NCBI GenBank assembly: GCA_934255105.1
Contig: CAKQNH010000059.1
Location: 1-12,377, forward strand
Length of the DNA: 12,377 nucleotides
Direction: 5' to 3'
Source of the DNA: an uncultured Pirellulaceae bacterium
GTDB lineage: Bacteria > Planctomycetota > Planctomycetia > Pirellulales > Pirellulaceae
Below are positions 4,925 to 12,377 of this stretch, piece after piece. The notes below the pieces were generated by a model. That model searched no databases. It was not told the origin of the DNA and saw only the letters and a program-made list of their open reading frames with translations. The stretch's first letter is position 1; each line of letters opens with the position of its first letter. The translations under genes were made by a program, and so were the position numbers.

Positions 4925-7438
4925 ATGCGCTTAACACTCCGAACTCTGTTGGCCTATCGCGATAATGTACTGAGTCCGGCTGATCGCGAGGATTTACATC
5001 GCCGAATCCAAAGCAGTCAGTATGGGGGTAATTTGCTGCGCGGGATCGGCGAGATAACTCAGCGCAACGTAGTGGCCGCGCCGCCGGTACTGGGTACAGG
5101 GCTCGCAGCCGATGCCAATTCGATTGCCGAATACCTGGACGACGCTCTGCCACACTCGCAGGTCCCCGAGTTCGAGCGGATCTGTTTGGATTCCGCCGTC
5201 CATTTGGCCGAGCTGGCAGACTGTCATTCCTTGTTGTCTTCTGCAGTGCGGACGAAAGTGAACGTCTCAGGCGAACTGCGGCGGCTGGCTTTGGGATTGG
5301 GTGATGCCACTCAGCGGACTGCGATCGAAGAGGAGCTCAACTCGCGCAGGCAAGCTCGCCGCCGAGGCAAACTGACGACCGCCAGCGCGGCCACTGATCC
5401 GGCCCATCAACTTGCCACCTCCCCGGTGTTAGGCGGCGAATCTCGCCCCGGTGACATGCCGGTTCAAGTCGAAGTTCCCATGTTGGCCTCTGGCGGCGAA
5501 TCGATCCGGCCGCAGGGACTCAACCTAGAGACCAGCGTGCTGACCAACGAGGTGCCCGAGTATCTCATGGGCACCACTTCGGGCCGCTGGAAGTTTCCGC
5601 TGGCTATCGGTGGCTTGTTGGCGTTGTTGGTTATCTTGGTCTGGCAGTCGCTCGGTCCATTGGAAAATGTGAAGGAGATGTTTGCCAAAGTTCCCAACCA
5701 GAGCGGGGCTGGCCAACCCATGGCTCAATCCGTCGATTTGGACACGATCGTCGAAGCTGACCAAGTGCCGCCCGGCATCGCTTCGACCACAGCGGACGAG
5801 GCTCCCGTCACCGAAAGCGCGGTCGAAATCGCTGCTGAAATCGCTACCGAGGATGGCGCACCACCCACTGCAGATCCCAGTCGCAACGCTAGTACCGCGC
5901 GTGCCGCAGAGCTGGACGCCGGGGTTGACGTAGAGTCGGAAATGGGCGCTCCTCCGGGGCTTGCGCCCCCAGAGGGCCCACCCAAACCGGAGCTGGCTAC
6001 GCCGCCGATGACCAACGATCCAAATCGGGTTGCAGGCGCAGTGCCCCCCTCGCCCGCTGTTGCACCAACCTCAGCAGCGAATGTCGCCGCCGAGCTGAAG
6101 GCATTCTCGGACCAAGAGGTCCCCCACGATGTGGCGAACTCAAATGGAATATCGGACTCGCACGCTGTGTGGCTTCCCAGCGGCGATGAAGCCGCGCAGG
6201 CCGTTATCCTGTGGCGCGATACAGGTGTGTGGCAGCGCGTACAAGCGGCTACCCCACTACCGGTTGCCAGTCACTGGGTCGTCCCACCTGCGACACGTGC
6301 GGTCATCGACCTGCCCGGCGGAATTCACTGGACCGCTTGTGGCCCCTCCCAATTGGAACTTGCCGTTGTGCCTGGCGCGGAGCCCGCCCCAGCAACTGAA
6401 GCCCCAGCAACTCGAACTGCGCAGGAGCCCAGCGAGCAAGGTAGCAGCTCACATGTTGGCATTGCCACGCCACTCTGCCGCGCGCTGGTCCGGGGAGGCC
6501 CCAATGGACGAGATTTGCGGCTGTCGAGCCCCGTGGGAGATTTCCAGATTGAATGGAACGACCCCAATAGTTTGGTATCGATTGAAGTCGCTTATCGCCC
6601 GGTGGCTGCGGGGTCTATCGTCGATCGCCAAGCCACGAAGCCCGTGCTGGTCATTGTGGCAGCCGACGAGAGCGTCACGGTCACGCAACTGGGCGACGGC
6701 GGAGCAACTCACCAGCTCAATTTGGGAGATGGCCTGGCTTGTGTGGGGGGGGGTAAGTTGATTACCTTCCGCTTGCAGAACATCCCCAACTGGTACCGCA
6801 GCAGTACCGACCGTCCCATCGATATTATGGCTGCTTCAGATTTGCATCGCTTCACGCAAACCAAAGCTGCTGCAGAACCCGCAGTGCTCGCCGAGACCAC
6901 TGAGACCGAGAGCACGAAAGCAGCCGGGATCCTACCGCAGTTGGTCGAACTGAGCCACTCGCGGCGGGCAGAGACAGCCGCGTTGGCAGTGCAGACCGCC
7001 CTGCTATGCGGAGACTGGAAGCCCCTGGCAGCCGGCTTCTTAGACGACGCACGCATGCGCATCCACTGGATGCCCACGATCCATTTGGCGCAACAAGTCC
7101 TGGCCGCCAATCCGGCTGCGGAAGCTGAAGTGCGAACCGTCTTCGACGAGACCTATGGCGAGGCGGGTGCTGAAATAGTCGATCTGCTGTGCGGATTTGC
7201 CGTGGACAAGATCGATCCCGCCGGGCTGGCGACTGTCGTTCAGCGGCTCGAGAGTCCGCAATTGGCCGTCCGCGTGTTAGCCTTACATCAACTGCAAACT
7301 CTCACGGGGAAATCGCTGGGGGTGCAGCCCGCATCCGTCAGTCGCAATGCTGTGCAGCAGTGGCGACGTGAGTTGGCAACCAATCGCGATTTAATATTGC
7401 CGATTGGCGATCCCGTTTGGGAGCGCATCCCTAGGTAA
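4925..7438 (+). CDS. Large single-pass protein with planctomycete-specific N-terminal domain; function unknown
   Basis: The 837-residue protein starts MRLTLRTLLAYRDNVLSPADRE, followed by SIAEYLDDALP and EFERICLDSAVHLAEL within the first 100 residues. I know this arrangement from uncharacterised planctomycete proteins, where it forms a conserved head. One membrane span follows at about 224-243 (FPLAIGGLLALLVILVWQSL). An Ala/Pro/Glu-rich, probably disordered linker covers roughly 250-420. The remainder has strand-rich stretches (for example TPLCRALVRGG, FQIEWND) and a helical region from about 660 to the end. With a charged N-terminal domain before the span, the head is probably cytoplasmic and the long tail periplasmic; that topology is inferred. 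No catalytic motif is visible. There is no clear ribosome-binding site before ATG 4925. A G9 run at 6745-6753 lies inside the frame. It converges with lpxB, leaving 12 bases between the stops. Confidence 0.85.
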   Translation: MRLTLRTLLAYRDNVLSPADREDLHRRIQSSQYGGNLLRGIGEITQRNVVAAPPVLGTGLAADANSIAEYLDDALPHSQVPEFERICLDSAVHLAELADCHSLLSSAVRTKVNVSGELRRLALGLGDATQRTAIEEELNSRRQARRRGKLTTASAATDPAHQLATSPVLGGESRPGDMPVQVEVPMLASGGESIRPQGLNLETSVLTNEVPEYLMGTTSGRWKFPLAIGGLLALLVILVWQSLGPLENVKEMFAKVPNQSGAGQPMAQSVDLDTIVEADQVPPGIASTTADEAPVTESAVEIAAEIATEDGAPPTADPSRNASTARAAELDAGVDVESEMGAPPGLAPPEGPPKPELATPPMTNDPNRVAGAVPPSPAVAPTSAANVAAELKAFSDQEVPHDVANSNGISDSHAVWLPSGDEAAQAVILWRDTGVWQRVQAATPLPVASHWVVPPATRAVIDLPGGIHWTACGPSQLELAVVPGAEPAPATEAPATRTAQEPSEQGSSSHVGIATPLCRALVRGGPNGRDLRLSSPVGDFQIEWNDPNSLVSIEVAYRPVAAGSIVDRQATKPVLVIVAADESVTVTQLGDGGATHQLNLGDGLACVGGGKLITFRLQNIPNWYRSSTDRPIDIMAASDLHRFTQTKAAAEPAVLAETTETESTKAAGILPQLVELSHSRRAETAALAVQTALLCGDWKPLAAGFLDDARMRIHWMPTIHLAQQVLAANPAAEAEVRTVFDETYGEAGAEIVDLLCGFAVDKIDPAGLATVVQRLESPQLAVRVLALHQLQTLTGKSLGVQPASVSRNAVQQWRRELATNRDLILPIGDPVWERIPR

Positions 7439-7450
7439 ACCATTCCACCG

Positions 7451-8707
7451 CTAGCTTGCCAGCAGCGCTGGCGCTCGCCGCGGCGCGATCGCAACCGGCT
7501 CCATCTCCAAGTGTCGCAGAATGGACAGAGCGGCGCGGCGGCTAACGCTGCTGGTCGCAATAGCCGAACCGAGGCTACCTGCCACGATTTCACGAGGAAA
7601 TCCATGTTCACCGCCGACCTGCTGGCTGAGCGCTAGCAGCTCACTCCGCTGCTGCTCTCGAAAGTTTGCGTCCGACATTAGGCGATCCAGCGCTGCAATG
7701 GATTTTGCGATGGCTTTGCCGGTAGACCCAACCGCTAGAAACTCAGGCATAATCACCTTGCCCGCGATCATATTGGGCAGGGTCATCGTCTTGAGTCGTG
7801 TCACGCATTTTGCAATCGCGTAGTGTCCGCGACTGATGTGATAGACCACTACGCTGGGCGTCCCACGCGCCATCATCTCCAGGCTGACCGAACCCGATTT
7901 CATCAAGGAGCAGTCGGCCACTTCGATGATCTCGCTGGTCTTCCCTACGAAGAACTCGATGTTGAGTTCGCGGTCGCTGGCAGTCAATTGCTCGCGGCAC
8001 CATAGGCAGTGTTGATCGCGCAGGGCTGCGACCAGAAACCGAGCCCCAGGGTGTCGGCCTGCGAGCTCGCGAATAGCGGCCAATTGCATGGGCCAGATTT
8101 TTTTTACTTCGCGCGTTCGCGAGCCAGGTAGTATGGCGACTTGAACCGCATCATGTTGTGCCCATTTGGCCAGAAACCGGCTATCCAAGCGGCGCTCGCG
8201 GACCTCATCAAAAAACGGGTGCCCCACATAGTCGACCGACACCCGCCGTCGCGCATACCATTCCGGTTCAAACGGTAGATTGCAAATGATGTGGTCCACG
8301 TTGCGGCGCATCTTAGCCATCCGCCAGGCGCCCCAGGCCCAGAGCTGCGGAGGCAGGTAATAGATAACCGGGATCTTATGCTGCTTGGCGCGCTCCGCGA
8401 TGTGCCAGTTAAACCCGGGGAAATCGATCAGCACGACTGCGTCGGGACGTTGACGAGCGAAGATTTGCGAGGCGATATCGGCCACGCGGTAGAACTCCCT
8501 CAGCTTGGGAAGCACTTCCGCAAAGCCCATCACGGCCAAGCTTGTCAGGTCATAGTCGATGTGACAACCAGCTTGGACCATGTGCCCACCACCGAAGCCT
8601 TGAAATGTTGCCTGTGGTTGTAGCTGGCGTAGCTGCTCGATCAGCTTGGCCGCATGCAGGTCGCCACTGGGTTCACCGACAGAAAAAAATAAGTTGGGAG
8701 CATTCAC
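7451..8707 (-). CDS. lpxB: Lipid-A-disaccharide synthase
   Basis: LpxB is a peripheral inner-membrane GT19 glycosyltransferase. It joins UDP-2,3-diacylglucosamine to lipid X, giving the tetraacyl disaccharide 1-phosphate of lipid A synthesis. The 418-residue product carries the family's motifs in order: SVGEPSGDLHA at 9-19, GFGGGHMVQAG, VLIDFPGFNWHIA, YYLPPQLWAWG, LPGSRTREV and LMKSGSVSLEMM. Length is slightly above the usual 380-390, mainly through a C-terminal tail. The start is GTG at 8707; the nearby ATG at 8703 is out of frame and no upstream in-frame ATG precedes it in the stretch I read. The GTG overlaps the TGA of the 8704-9174 ORF as GTGA, a configuration often linked to translational coupling. 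The only other gene close by converges from the other side. Other lpx genes are not in the window. Confidence 0.96.
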   Translation of the reverse strand: MNAPNLFFSVGEPSGDLHAAKLIEQLRQLQPQATFQGFGGGHMVQAGCHIDYDLTSLAVMGFAEVLPKLREFYRVADIASQIFARQRPDAVVLIDFPGFNWHIAERAKQHKIPVIYYLPPQLWAWGAWRMAKMRRNVDHIICNLPFEPEWYARRRVSVDYVGHPFFDEVRERRLDSRFLAKWAQHDAVQVAILPGSRTREVKKIWPMQLAAIRELAGRHPGARFLVAALRDQHCLWCREQLTASDRELNIEFFVGKTSEIIEVADCSLMKSGSVSLEMMARGTPSVVVYHISRGHYAIAKCVTRLKTMTLPNMIAGKVIMPEFLAVGSTGKAIAKSIAALDRLMSDANFREQQRSELLALSQQVGGEHGFPREIVAGSLGSAIATSSVSRRAALSILRHLEMEPVAIAPRRAPALLAS

Positions 8708-9174
8708 TGAGTGATTCCAAAAATACGAGCCGGAAACGACGTCAGGCTAGGAAAATACTTGAATGCCTCGCTGGCTGTCCAGAGCATCGCTTGAAATGCA
8801 AATGCGACACCTCCGATTTTCGCAATTCTTTTCGAATTCGCTAAAGTTTCGATGTTCGCGCGGGATTGATCTATCGACGCATCGACGCCGTCCCGTAGAC
8901 TTCGCAAACCAAGTCCCCAGGCGACTGGGCAAACCGGCTGAGCCATCCCAGGATGGGTATGGGGAGATGGGACTAGTTGTTCAATGGAGCGTGGCCGCCC
9001 ATTGAAGAGCTGGGTACGTCGAGTGCGGTTCAACTCGGGTTGGAGAATCTGCATTGAATCAATACTTGGCGTTGCATGGACGCATCTTATTTCTGCAAAC
9101 TCGTTAAGCCTCTCTGCATCGCACGTGATGATTGGTTGGTCCACTGCGCGATGGGGTTTTGCTGGCGAGCTCAC
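8704..9174 (-). CDS. Doubtful 156-codon ORF upstream of lpxB
   Basis: This GTG-started frame fills most of the gap between lpxB and the divergent peptidase-like gene. Its TGA overlaps the lpxB GTG start. I recognise no family. The chain has no signal peptide, is rich in Arg, Ser, Ala and Pro, and ends in a mildly hydrophobic stretch, IGGVAFAFQAMLWTASEAF. In favour of a real gene are its length, its position and the GTGA overlap. Against it are the lack of any recognisable motif, a rare start, no clear ribosome-binding site, and overlap with the region that should hold the promoter of the gene at 9192. It may be a chance ORF, or only its 3' part may be translated. Confidence 0.25.
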   Translation of the reverse strand: MSSPAKPHRAVDQPIITCDAERLNEFAEIRCVHATPSIDSMQILQPELNRTRRTQLFNGRPRSIEQLVPSPHTHPGMAQPVCPVAWGLGLRSLRDGVDASIDQSRANIETLANSKRIAKIGGVAFAFQAMLWTASEAFKYFPSLTSFPARIFGITQ

Positions 9175-9191
9175 ACATAGGAGCTTCGAGC
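8708..9191. other. Divergent region between lpxB and the peptidase-like gene
   Basis: If the 8704-9174 ORF is not a gene, these 484 bases are non-coding. A small inverted repeat, CCATCC-CA-GGATGG, lies at 8943-8956. AGGAG at 9179-9183 is the ribosome-binding site of the plus-strand gene. I found no clear promoter, RNA gene or longer repeat. Confidence 0.4.
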
Positions 9192-10574
9192 ATGGATGCT
9201 CGTTTGTTTCGCCCCATGTTGGGCGCGGCCCTCGGTCTATTACTAATTTTCACTTCCCCAGTTGCTGCGCAGAACTCGCGGGGGCGACAGTTTACCGCCC
9301 ATAGCCAGAACTTCATCGTCTTCGCTTCGTCGCCCCAGTGGGCGACTCAAGTCGCTGAGATGGCCGAGCTGAATCGGCGCGATTTAGCTTTGCATTGGCT
9401 GGGTGCCGAACTGCCACCTTGGGCCGAACGCGTCCCCATTCATGTTCAAGCCGCACCCAATTTGGGCGCGGGAGGCGAGACGCGATTCGCACTGATCGGC
9501 GGCAATCGCATTGGCAATTGGATGATGAGTGTGCAAGGCACGCAAGAGCGCATCTTAGACAGTGTGCTCCCACACGAGATCACCCACACGATCTTTGCCA
9601 CGCACTTCGCACCGCTGGGCAAATACGTGCCGCGTTGGGCTGACGAAGGCGCCTGTACCACAGTCGAACACATCTCTGAGAAGCAACAGCATCAGAAGCA
9701 TCTACTCGAATTCTTAGCGACTGGCCGCGGTCTAGCGTTCAACAAGATGTTCCAGTTGAAAGAATATCCTTCAGATATCATGCCCCTGTACGCCCAGGGC
9801 CACTCGGCTGTCCAATTCCTGATCGATCAAGGTGGTCCGCAAAAATTCGTGAAATTCCTCGAGGCAGGCATGCGCAGTGAAGCTTGGGGGCAGACGCTCA
9901 CACAATTCTACGCCTACGAGTCGATCGGCGATTTTCAAATGCAATGGAATCGCTGGCTGGCCGACGGCAGCCCCGAAGAATTGTTGGCATATGCGCCTGG
10001 ACTGCAACAGCAACGCTCGGCCAGCGAGGCCAGTCAGACTGCCGCTTCAGTTGCCAGCGACATGGCCAGCGACACTTCCAGCGCTTTAGCCGCCGGCGGT
10101 AGCATCGCCCTAGCGTCCAGTAGCACGCCTGCTGGCTCGAGTTCACTGAACCTTGTAGCGCAGTCGGCTCCACTTGCTGTTGACTCGCAGATGGCTGCGG
10201 AGCCGTTAGCCTTCGATGCGCAGGTGCCGGTCAATGCGGTGAGTTTGGCCAGTCGTCCCATAGCGGCACGGCCTAGTGCGGAAGCCCCGCTGGGTAACGA
10301 GAACTGGTACAAGCGCAGGCTTCGCCAGGTGACTGGTGAAGAGCCACCGCTGAGCGAACACTTGCGAGCCATCGCCCCGCAGCAAGCACGCGCTGCGCAG
10401 CCAGCCGCAAACCATTTCCAAAATCCACAGCAGCAATCCGTGTCTCACGCTCCTCAGCCACAGACGCCTGGAATACAAGTCTTGGACTGGGGCAATTCTC
10501 AACCCGTCCCCGGCATCGCTCCCAATTTGCGTTACGCCGCCCCTCCCACTGGCATGGCTCCCGTGTATCGTTAA
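9192..10574 (+). CDS. Secreted peptidase-MA-like (HExxH) protein
   Basis: The 460-residue product begins with a signal peptide (MDARLFRPML, then a Leu-rich core ending SPVAA before QNSRG), so it is exported. A gluzincin-type zinc site is visible: HEITH at 128-132 gives two His ligands and the catalytic Glu129, and Glu152 in RWADEGACTTVEH is a plausible third ligand. The following region to about residue 270 (YAQGHSAVQFLIDQGG, then FQMQWNRWL) resembles the peptidase MA-like family (PF13485). The last 180 or so residues are Ala/Ser/Gln/Pro-rich and look disordered. Substrate and activity are unknown. The frame opens upstream at 9132, but ATG 9192 starts the signal peptide and has AGGAG eight bases before it, so I use it. 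The small membrane protein gene follows 107 bases later. Confidence 0.88.
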   Translation: MDARLFRPMLGAALGLLLIFTSPVAAQNSRGRQFTAHSQNFIVFASSPQWATQVAEMAELNRRDLALHWLGAELPPWAERVPIHVQAAPNLGAGGETRFALIGGNRIGNWMMSVQGTQERILDSVLPHEITHTIFATHFAPLGKYVPRWADEGACTTVEHISEKQQHQKHLLEFLATGRGLAFNKMFQLKEYPSDIMPLYAQGHSAVQFLIDQGGPQKFVKFLEAGMRSEAWGQTLTQFYAYESIGDFQMQWNRWLADGSPEELLAYAPGLQQQRSASEASQTAASVASDMASDTSSALAAGGSIALASSSTPAGSSSLNLVAQSAPLAVDSQMAAEPLAFDAQVPVNAVSLASRPIAARPSAEAPLGNENWYKRRLRQVTGEEPPLSEHLRAIAPQQARAAQPAANHFQNPQQQSVSHAPQPQTPGIQVLDWGNSQPVPGIAPNLRYAAPPTGMAPVYR

Positions 10575-10681
10575 GACTGAAGCTGTTCCAAAAGTCGCGC
10601 CATGGGCGTCCGTAGTGTGAGCGTCTGCGGCGCGTGCGGCCGATGCCATCAGCCGTCGATGATCTGGCTTGAAAAGCACGT

Positions 10682-10963
10682 ATGATATTGCTGCTCGCGA
10701 TAGTCGCCCTCATCGCCACAACCGCATTTTATACCCGCGCGAAACGCCGTGGCTTGCAACCAGGGCGTGCGGCGATGCTGCCGTTCGTCGTTCTCGGCAT
10801 ACTTCTTGTATTTGCCCACTTCGGTGGTTTCCTACTTTCCCAAGTGCTTGATATGGCAGGCACTTCGCCCCAAGTCGATTGGTTGATCCGACTCGCCTTT
10901 CACGCCTTTCTGATCTGTGCCTACCTGGCTTTTATCCGCCAGAACTGGCTTGTACTTCGGTGA
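10682..10963 (+). CDS. Small membrane protein, about three transmembrane spans
   Basis: I do not recognise a family. The 93-residue product is almost wholly hydrophobic. Spans are suggested at about residues 2-17, 32-53 and 69-86, with a basic loop YTRAKRRGLQPGR between the first two; by the positive-inside rule that loop is cytoplasmic. Such composition is unlikely for a chance frame, and the plus strand carries no better alternative here. The ribosome-binding site before the ATG is weak (GAAAAG at about 10670). It lies downstream of the peptidase-like gene and upstream of the SEC-C gene, with gaps of 107 and 243 bases, so shared transcription is uncertain. Confidence 0.65.
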   Translation: MILLLAIVALIATTAFYTRAKRRGLQPGRAAMLPFVVLGILLVFAHFGGFLLSQVLDMAGTSPQVDWLIRLAFHAFLICAYLAFIRQNWLVLR

Positions 10964-11206
10964 AACCGTCTGTCCTCAGAAACTTGCCAACATTGCAGTA
11001 TTCGGCATCCAACGACGGCGCGGTACGTCTGGGGGGATGGCCCGACGCTCCGTCGCCTGCTTCCCCGGTTGAATTTTACGGAGTGCGAGAGATCGTGGGG
11101 GGGAGGCGGTTTCCTCAACAACGCCGACGCAGTAAAATTGGGGACCGACCGTGTGAACAGTCGTTGGTCGAGCGTTTGATACTGAAATACAACAAAGGAG
11201 TCGGGC
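10964..11206. other. Intergenic region upstream of the SEC-C gene
   Basis: No gene is evident in these 243 bases. CGACG-CTC-CGTCG at 11043-11055 is a short perfect hairpin whose sequence resembles a shortened CGACGCTCCGCGTCG core of the repeat seen elsewhere in the window. A G7 run lies near 11098-11104. AAGGAG at 11195-11200 is the ribosome-binding site of the next gene. Confidence 0.4.
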
Positions 11207-11629
11207 ATGGGGGCAATGGCAGAGGCGTTCGTGGCTTATGCACAACCGTTGATCGACGAGACGGATGGCTCTGAAGAGCAGGTGTCCAAGGCGCTTGCCA
11301 TGAGCCAGTTGTGCTATAACCTCGGGCTGCTTCCAGAGGATGGGCAAACTCAGATGCTCAACCAAATGAAAGACACCTTTCAGATGGATGATGGGGAATT
11401 CGAACATTTCCTACGCACGATTATCAGCCCCATGCTCCACCGACACCAAGAGATGTTTCCGCCATGGCACACGGGGATTTCCAGGAACACAGAGCTGGCT
11501 GAGTCAGCTTCTCGAGGATACACAAGCAAGCGTGCTTCCCGAGAAGCCTACCCAGGAACTCGTCCATACGCTCCCTGCCCGTGCGAAAGCGGCAAAAAAT
11601 ATAAATTCTGTTGCAGAATGAAAAGCTAG
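11207..11629 (+). CDS. SEC-C motif protein
   Basis: The 140-residue protein ends in a SEC-C zinc-binding motif, CPCESGKKYKFCC, with Cys124, Cys126, Cys135 and Cys136 in the C-x-C-x8-C-C spacing that also ends SecA. The motif binds zinc and is found on SecA and on many small proteins of unknown role. The N-terminal 90 residues are predicted mostly helical and acidic (ETDGSEEQVSKALAMSQL, then MKDTFQMDDGEFEHFL) and match no family I can name. AAGGAG at 11195-11200, six bases before the ATG, strongly supports the start. No signal peptide or membrane span is present, so it is probably cytoplasmic. It converges with selO. A direct role in secretion is possible but not shown. Confidence 0.85.
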   Translation: MGAMAEAFVAYAQPLIDETDGSEEQVSKALAMSQLCYNLGLLPEDGQTQMLNQMKDTFQMDDGEFEHFLRTIISPMLHRHQEMFPPWHTGISRNTELAESASRGYTSKRASREAYPGTRPYAPCPCESGKKYKFCCRMKS

Positions 11630-11679
11630 CGAGCACTTGTCGGTTTGCTGTTGAACCAAGCCGCAGCGGTCGGCAGAAA

Positions 11680-11703
11680 CGACGCGGAGCGTCGAGCCAC
11701 ATT
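11680..11703 (-). repeat. Partial palindromic repeat overlapping the selO stop codon
   Basis: This is 24 nt of the 31-nt repeat in opposite orientation to copies 1-3, with the palindrome at 11680-11694 and CGAGCCACATT retained. On the minus strand the AATGTGGCT end of the repeat overlaps the stop codon TAA (11702-11704) of selO. Lying between two convergent genes, the hairpin could also help end transcription, though no T-run is present. Confidence 0.85.
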
Positions 11704-12377
11704 AGGTACCACAGAAGGTGGCTTGCACGATTTCGCTGGGCAGGGGAGCGGCTTCGAATTCAAGGGTGGCGGCTGATGTCGAAAATGGTCGCTGCAAGAT
11801 GTCATTGAGGCGATGGAATGGGGCGAAGTCGCCAGCTTCGCCAGCTAGAATGGCGGCTTCAATGCGATGGTTGCGAGGAATGATGGTGGGGTTGGTGCGG
11901 CGCATTAAGTCAACGGCTGCCGCACGCTCACTCTGGGGCATTCGAGCGCGCCAGGCGGCCAACCAGGCGGTGATGGGCTGAGGCTCGTCAAACAGGGCGA
12001 TGACTCGCTTAACACCATGGCTGTCATCCTCGCGCTCATCCTCGCTAGACAATGCGTCGGGCAAGTGGCGGAAGACGAGCGTGAAGTCGGCGTTGCCAGC
12101 GGCCATGGCTGCGAGCAGTGTCTCCACAAATTCCAAATCGTTCGCGTCGCCACCTGCGATTCCGATCTTGGCAGTGAAACGCTGGTTGACTTCACTCTGA
12201 TGATGATTAGCAAACGTATCGAGCGCACTGCGAGCCTTGGCAATCGCTAGCTCTTGATCGTCGTCGAGCAGCGGCAGGAGCGTTTCGGCAAAGCGTGTCA
12301 AGTTCCAATGCCCCATCGAGGCTTGATTTGCAAAGGCGTAACGCCCCTGGGAATCGATCGAACTGAAGGTCTTCAAT
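11702..12377 (-). CDS. selO: SelO (YdiU/UPF0061) family protein adenylyltransferase, C-terminal part
   Basis: SelO proteins have a pseudokinase fold that binds ATP in a flipped orientation and transfers AMP to protein hydroxyls. The roughly 224 codons here are the C-terminal part of a protein normally of about 480-500 residues, so the start and the main ATP/Mg-binding residues lie outside the window. Recognition rests on FSSIDSQGRYAFANQ followed by GHWNLTRFAETLLPLL, then DFTLVFRHL, RRTNPTIIPRNHRIEAAI and the closing TFCGT. The apparent initiator at 12376 is an internal TTG (Leu), not a real start. The protein ends in Cys-Gly-Thr; no UGA selenocysteine codon is involved. The TAA stop overlaps a copy of the palindromic repeat. 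It converges with the SEC-C gene across 72 bases. Confidence 0.93.
   Translation of the reverse strand, partial: LKTFSSIDSQGRYAFANQASMGHWNLTRFAETLLPLLDDDQELAIAKARSALDTFANHHQSEVNQRFTAKIGIAGGDANDLEFVETLLAAMAAGNADFTLVFRHLPDALSSEDEREDDSHGVKRVIALFDEPQPITAWLAAWRARMPQSERAAAVDLMRRTNPTIIPRNHRIEAAILAGEAGDFAPFHRLNDILQRPFSTSAATLEFEAAPLPSEIVQATFCGT

Noticed and set aside
12374..12376. TTG at the right edge as the start of a short protein
   Set aside because: It falls inside the SelO sequence just before FSSID; homologues continue far upstream, so this is an internal leucine.
1..12377. Defence, toxin-antitoxin, phage or transposon system
   Set aside because: No transposase, integrase, nuclease, toxin or structural phage gene is recognisable; the recognised genes are housekeeping, membrane or secreted proteins.

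Overview
The window looks like an ordinary chromosomal segment of a planctomycete, most likely of the Pirellulales / Rhodopirellula type. Base composition is moderately GC-rich. The genes mix housekeeping functions with proteins whose architecture I associate with planctomycetes: a DUF2079 membrane protein, a small 'FLDDYATVGGKWQR' lipoprotein, a long protein with an 'MRLTLRTLLAYRDN' head and one membrane span, and a peptidase-MA-like secreted protein. lpxB indicates a lipid A-type outer membrane. No transposase, phage, CRISPR, rRNA or tRNA gene is visible. The taxonomic call is inference from recognition, not from a search.

Layout, left to right. Positions 1-1841 (minus) hold the 5' part (613 codons, no stop reached) of a DUF2079 integral membrane protein. 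It is interrupted in frame by copies of a short palindromic repeat. A 151-base divergent gap leads to a plus-strand group: a 152-aa lipoprotein (1993-2451), a Gfo/Idh/MocA-type oxidoreductase (2479-3555), a 42-nt tandem hairpin repeat (3561-3644), pyrF (3723-4625), a 299-base gap with short repeats, and an 837-aa single-pass protein of unknown function (4925-7438). Converging on it is lpxB (7451-8707, minus), whose GTG start overlaps the stop of a doubtful 156-codon ORF. Then come a secreted HExxH protein (9192-10574), a small three-span membrane protein (10682-10963) and a SEC-C motif protein (11207-11629), all plus strand. The right edge holds the C-terminal half of selO (11702 to beyond the window, minus).

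The genes do not form one pathway. pyrF serves UMP synthesis, lpxB serves lipid A, SelO is a protein AMPylase family, and the rest are envelope or unknown proteins. I do not see a new multi-gene system. The most interesting signal is a REP-like 31-nt element carrying the 15-nt palindrome CGACGCTCCGCGTCG. Three full copies lie inside the DUF2079 reading frame, read in two different frames of the same protein. A fourth, partial copy supplies the stop codon of selO. A relative may abut the pyrF stop. This resembles, in style only, the Rickettsia palindromic elements that sit within open reading frames.
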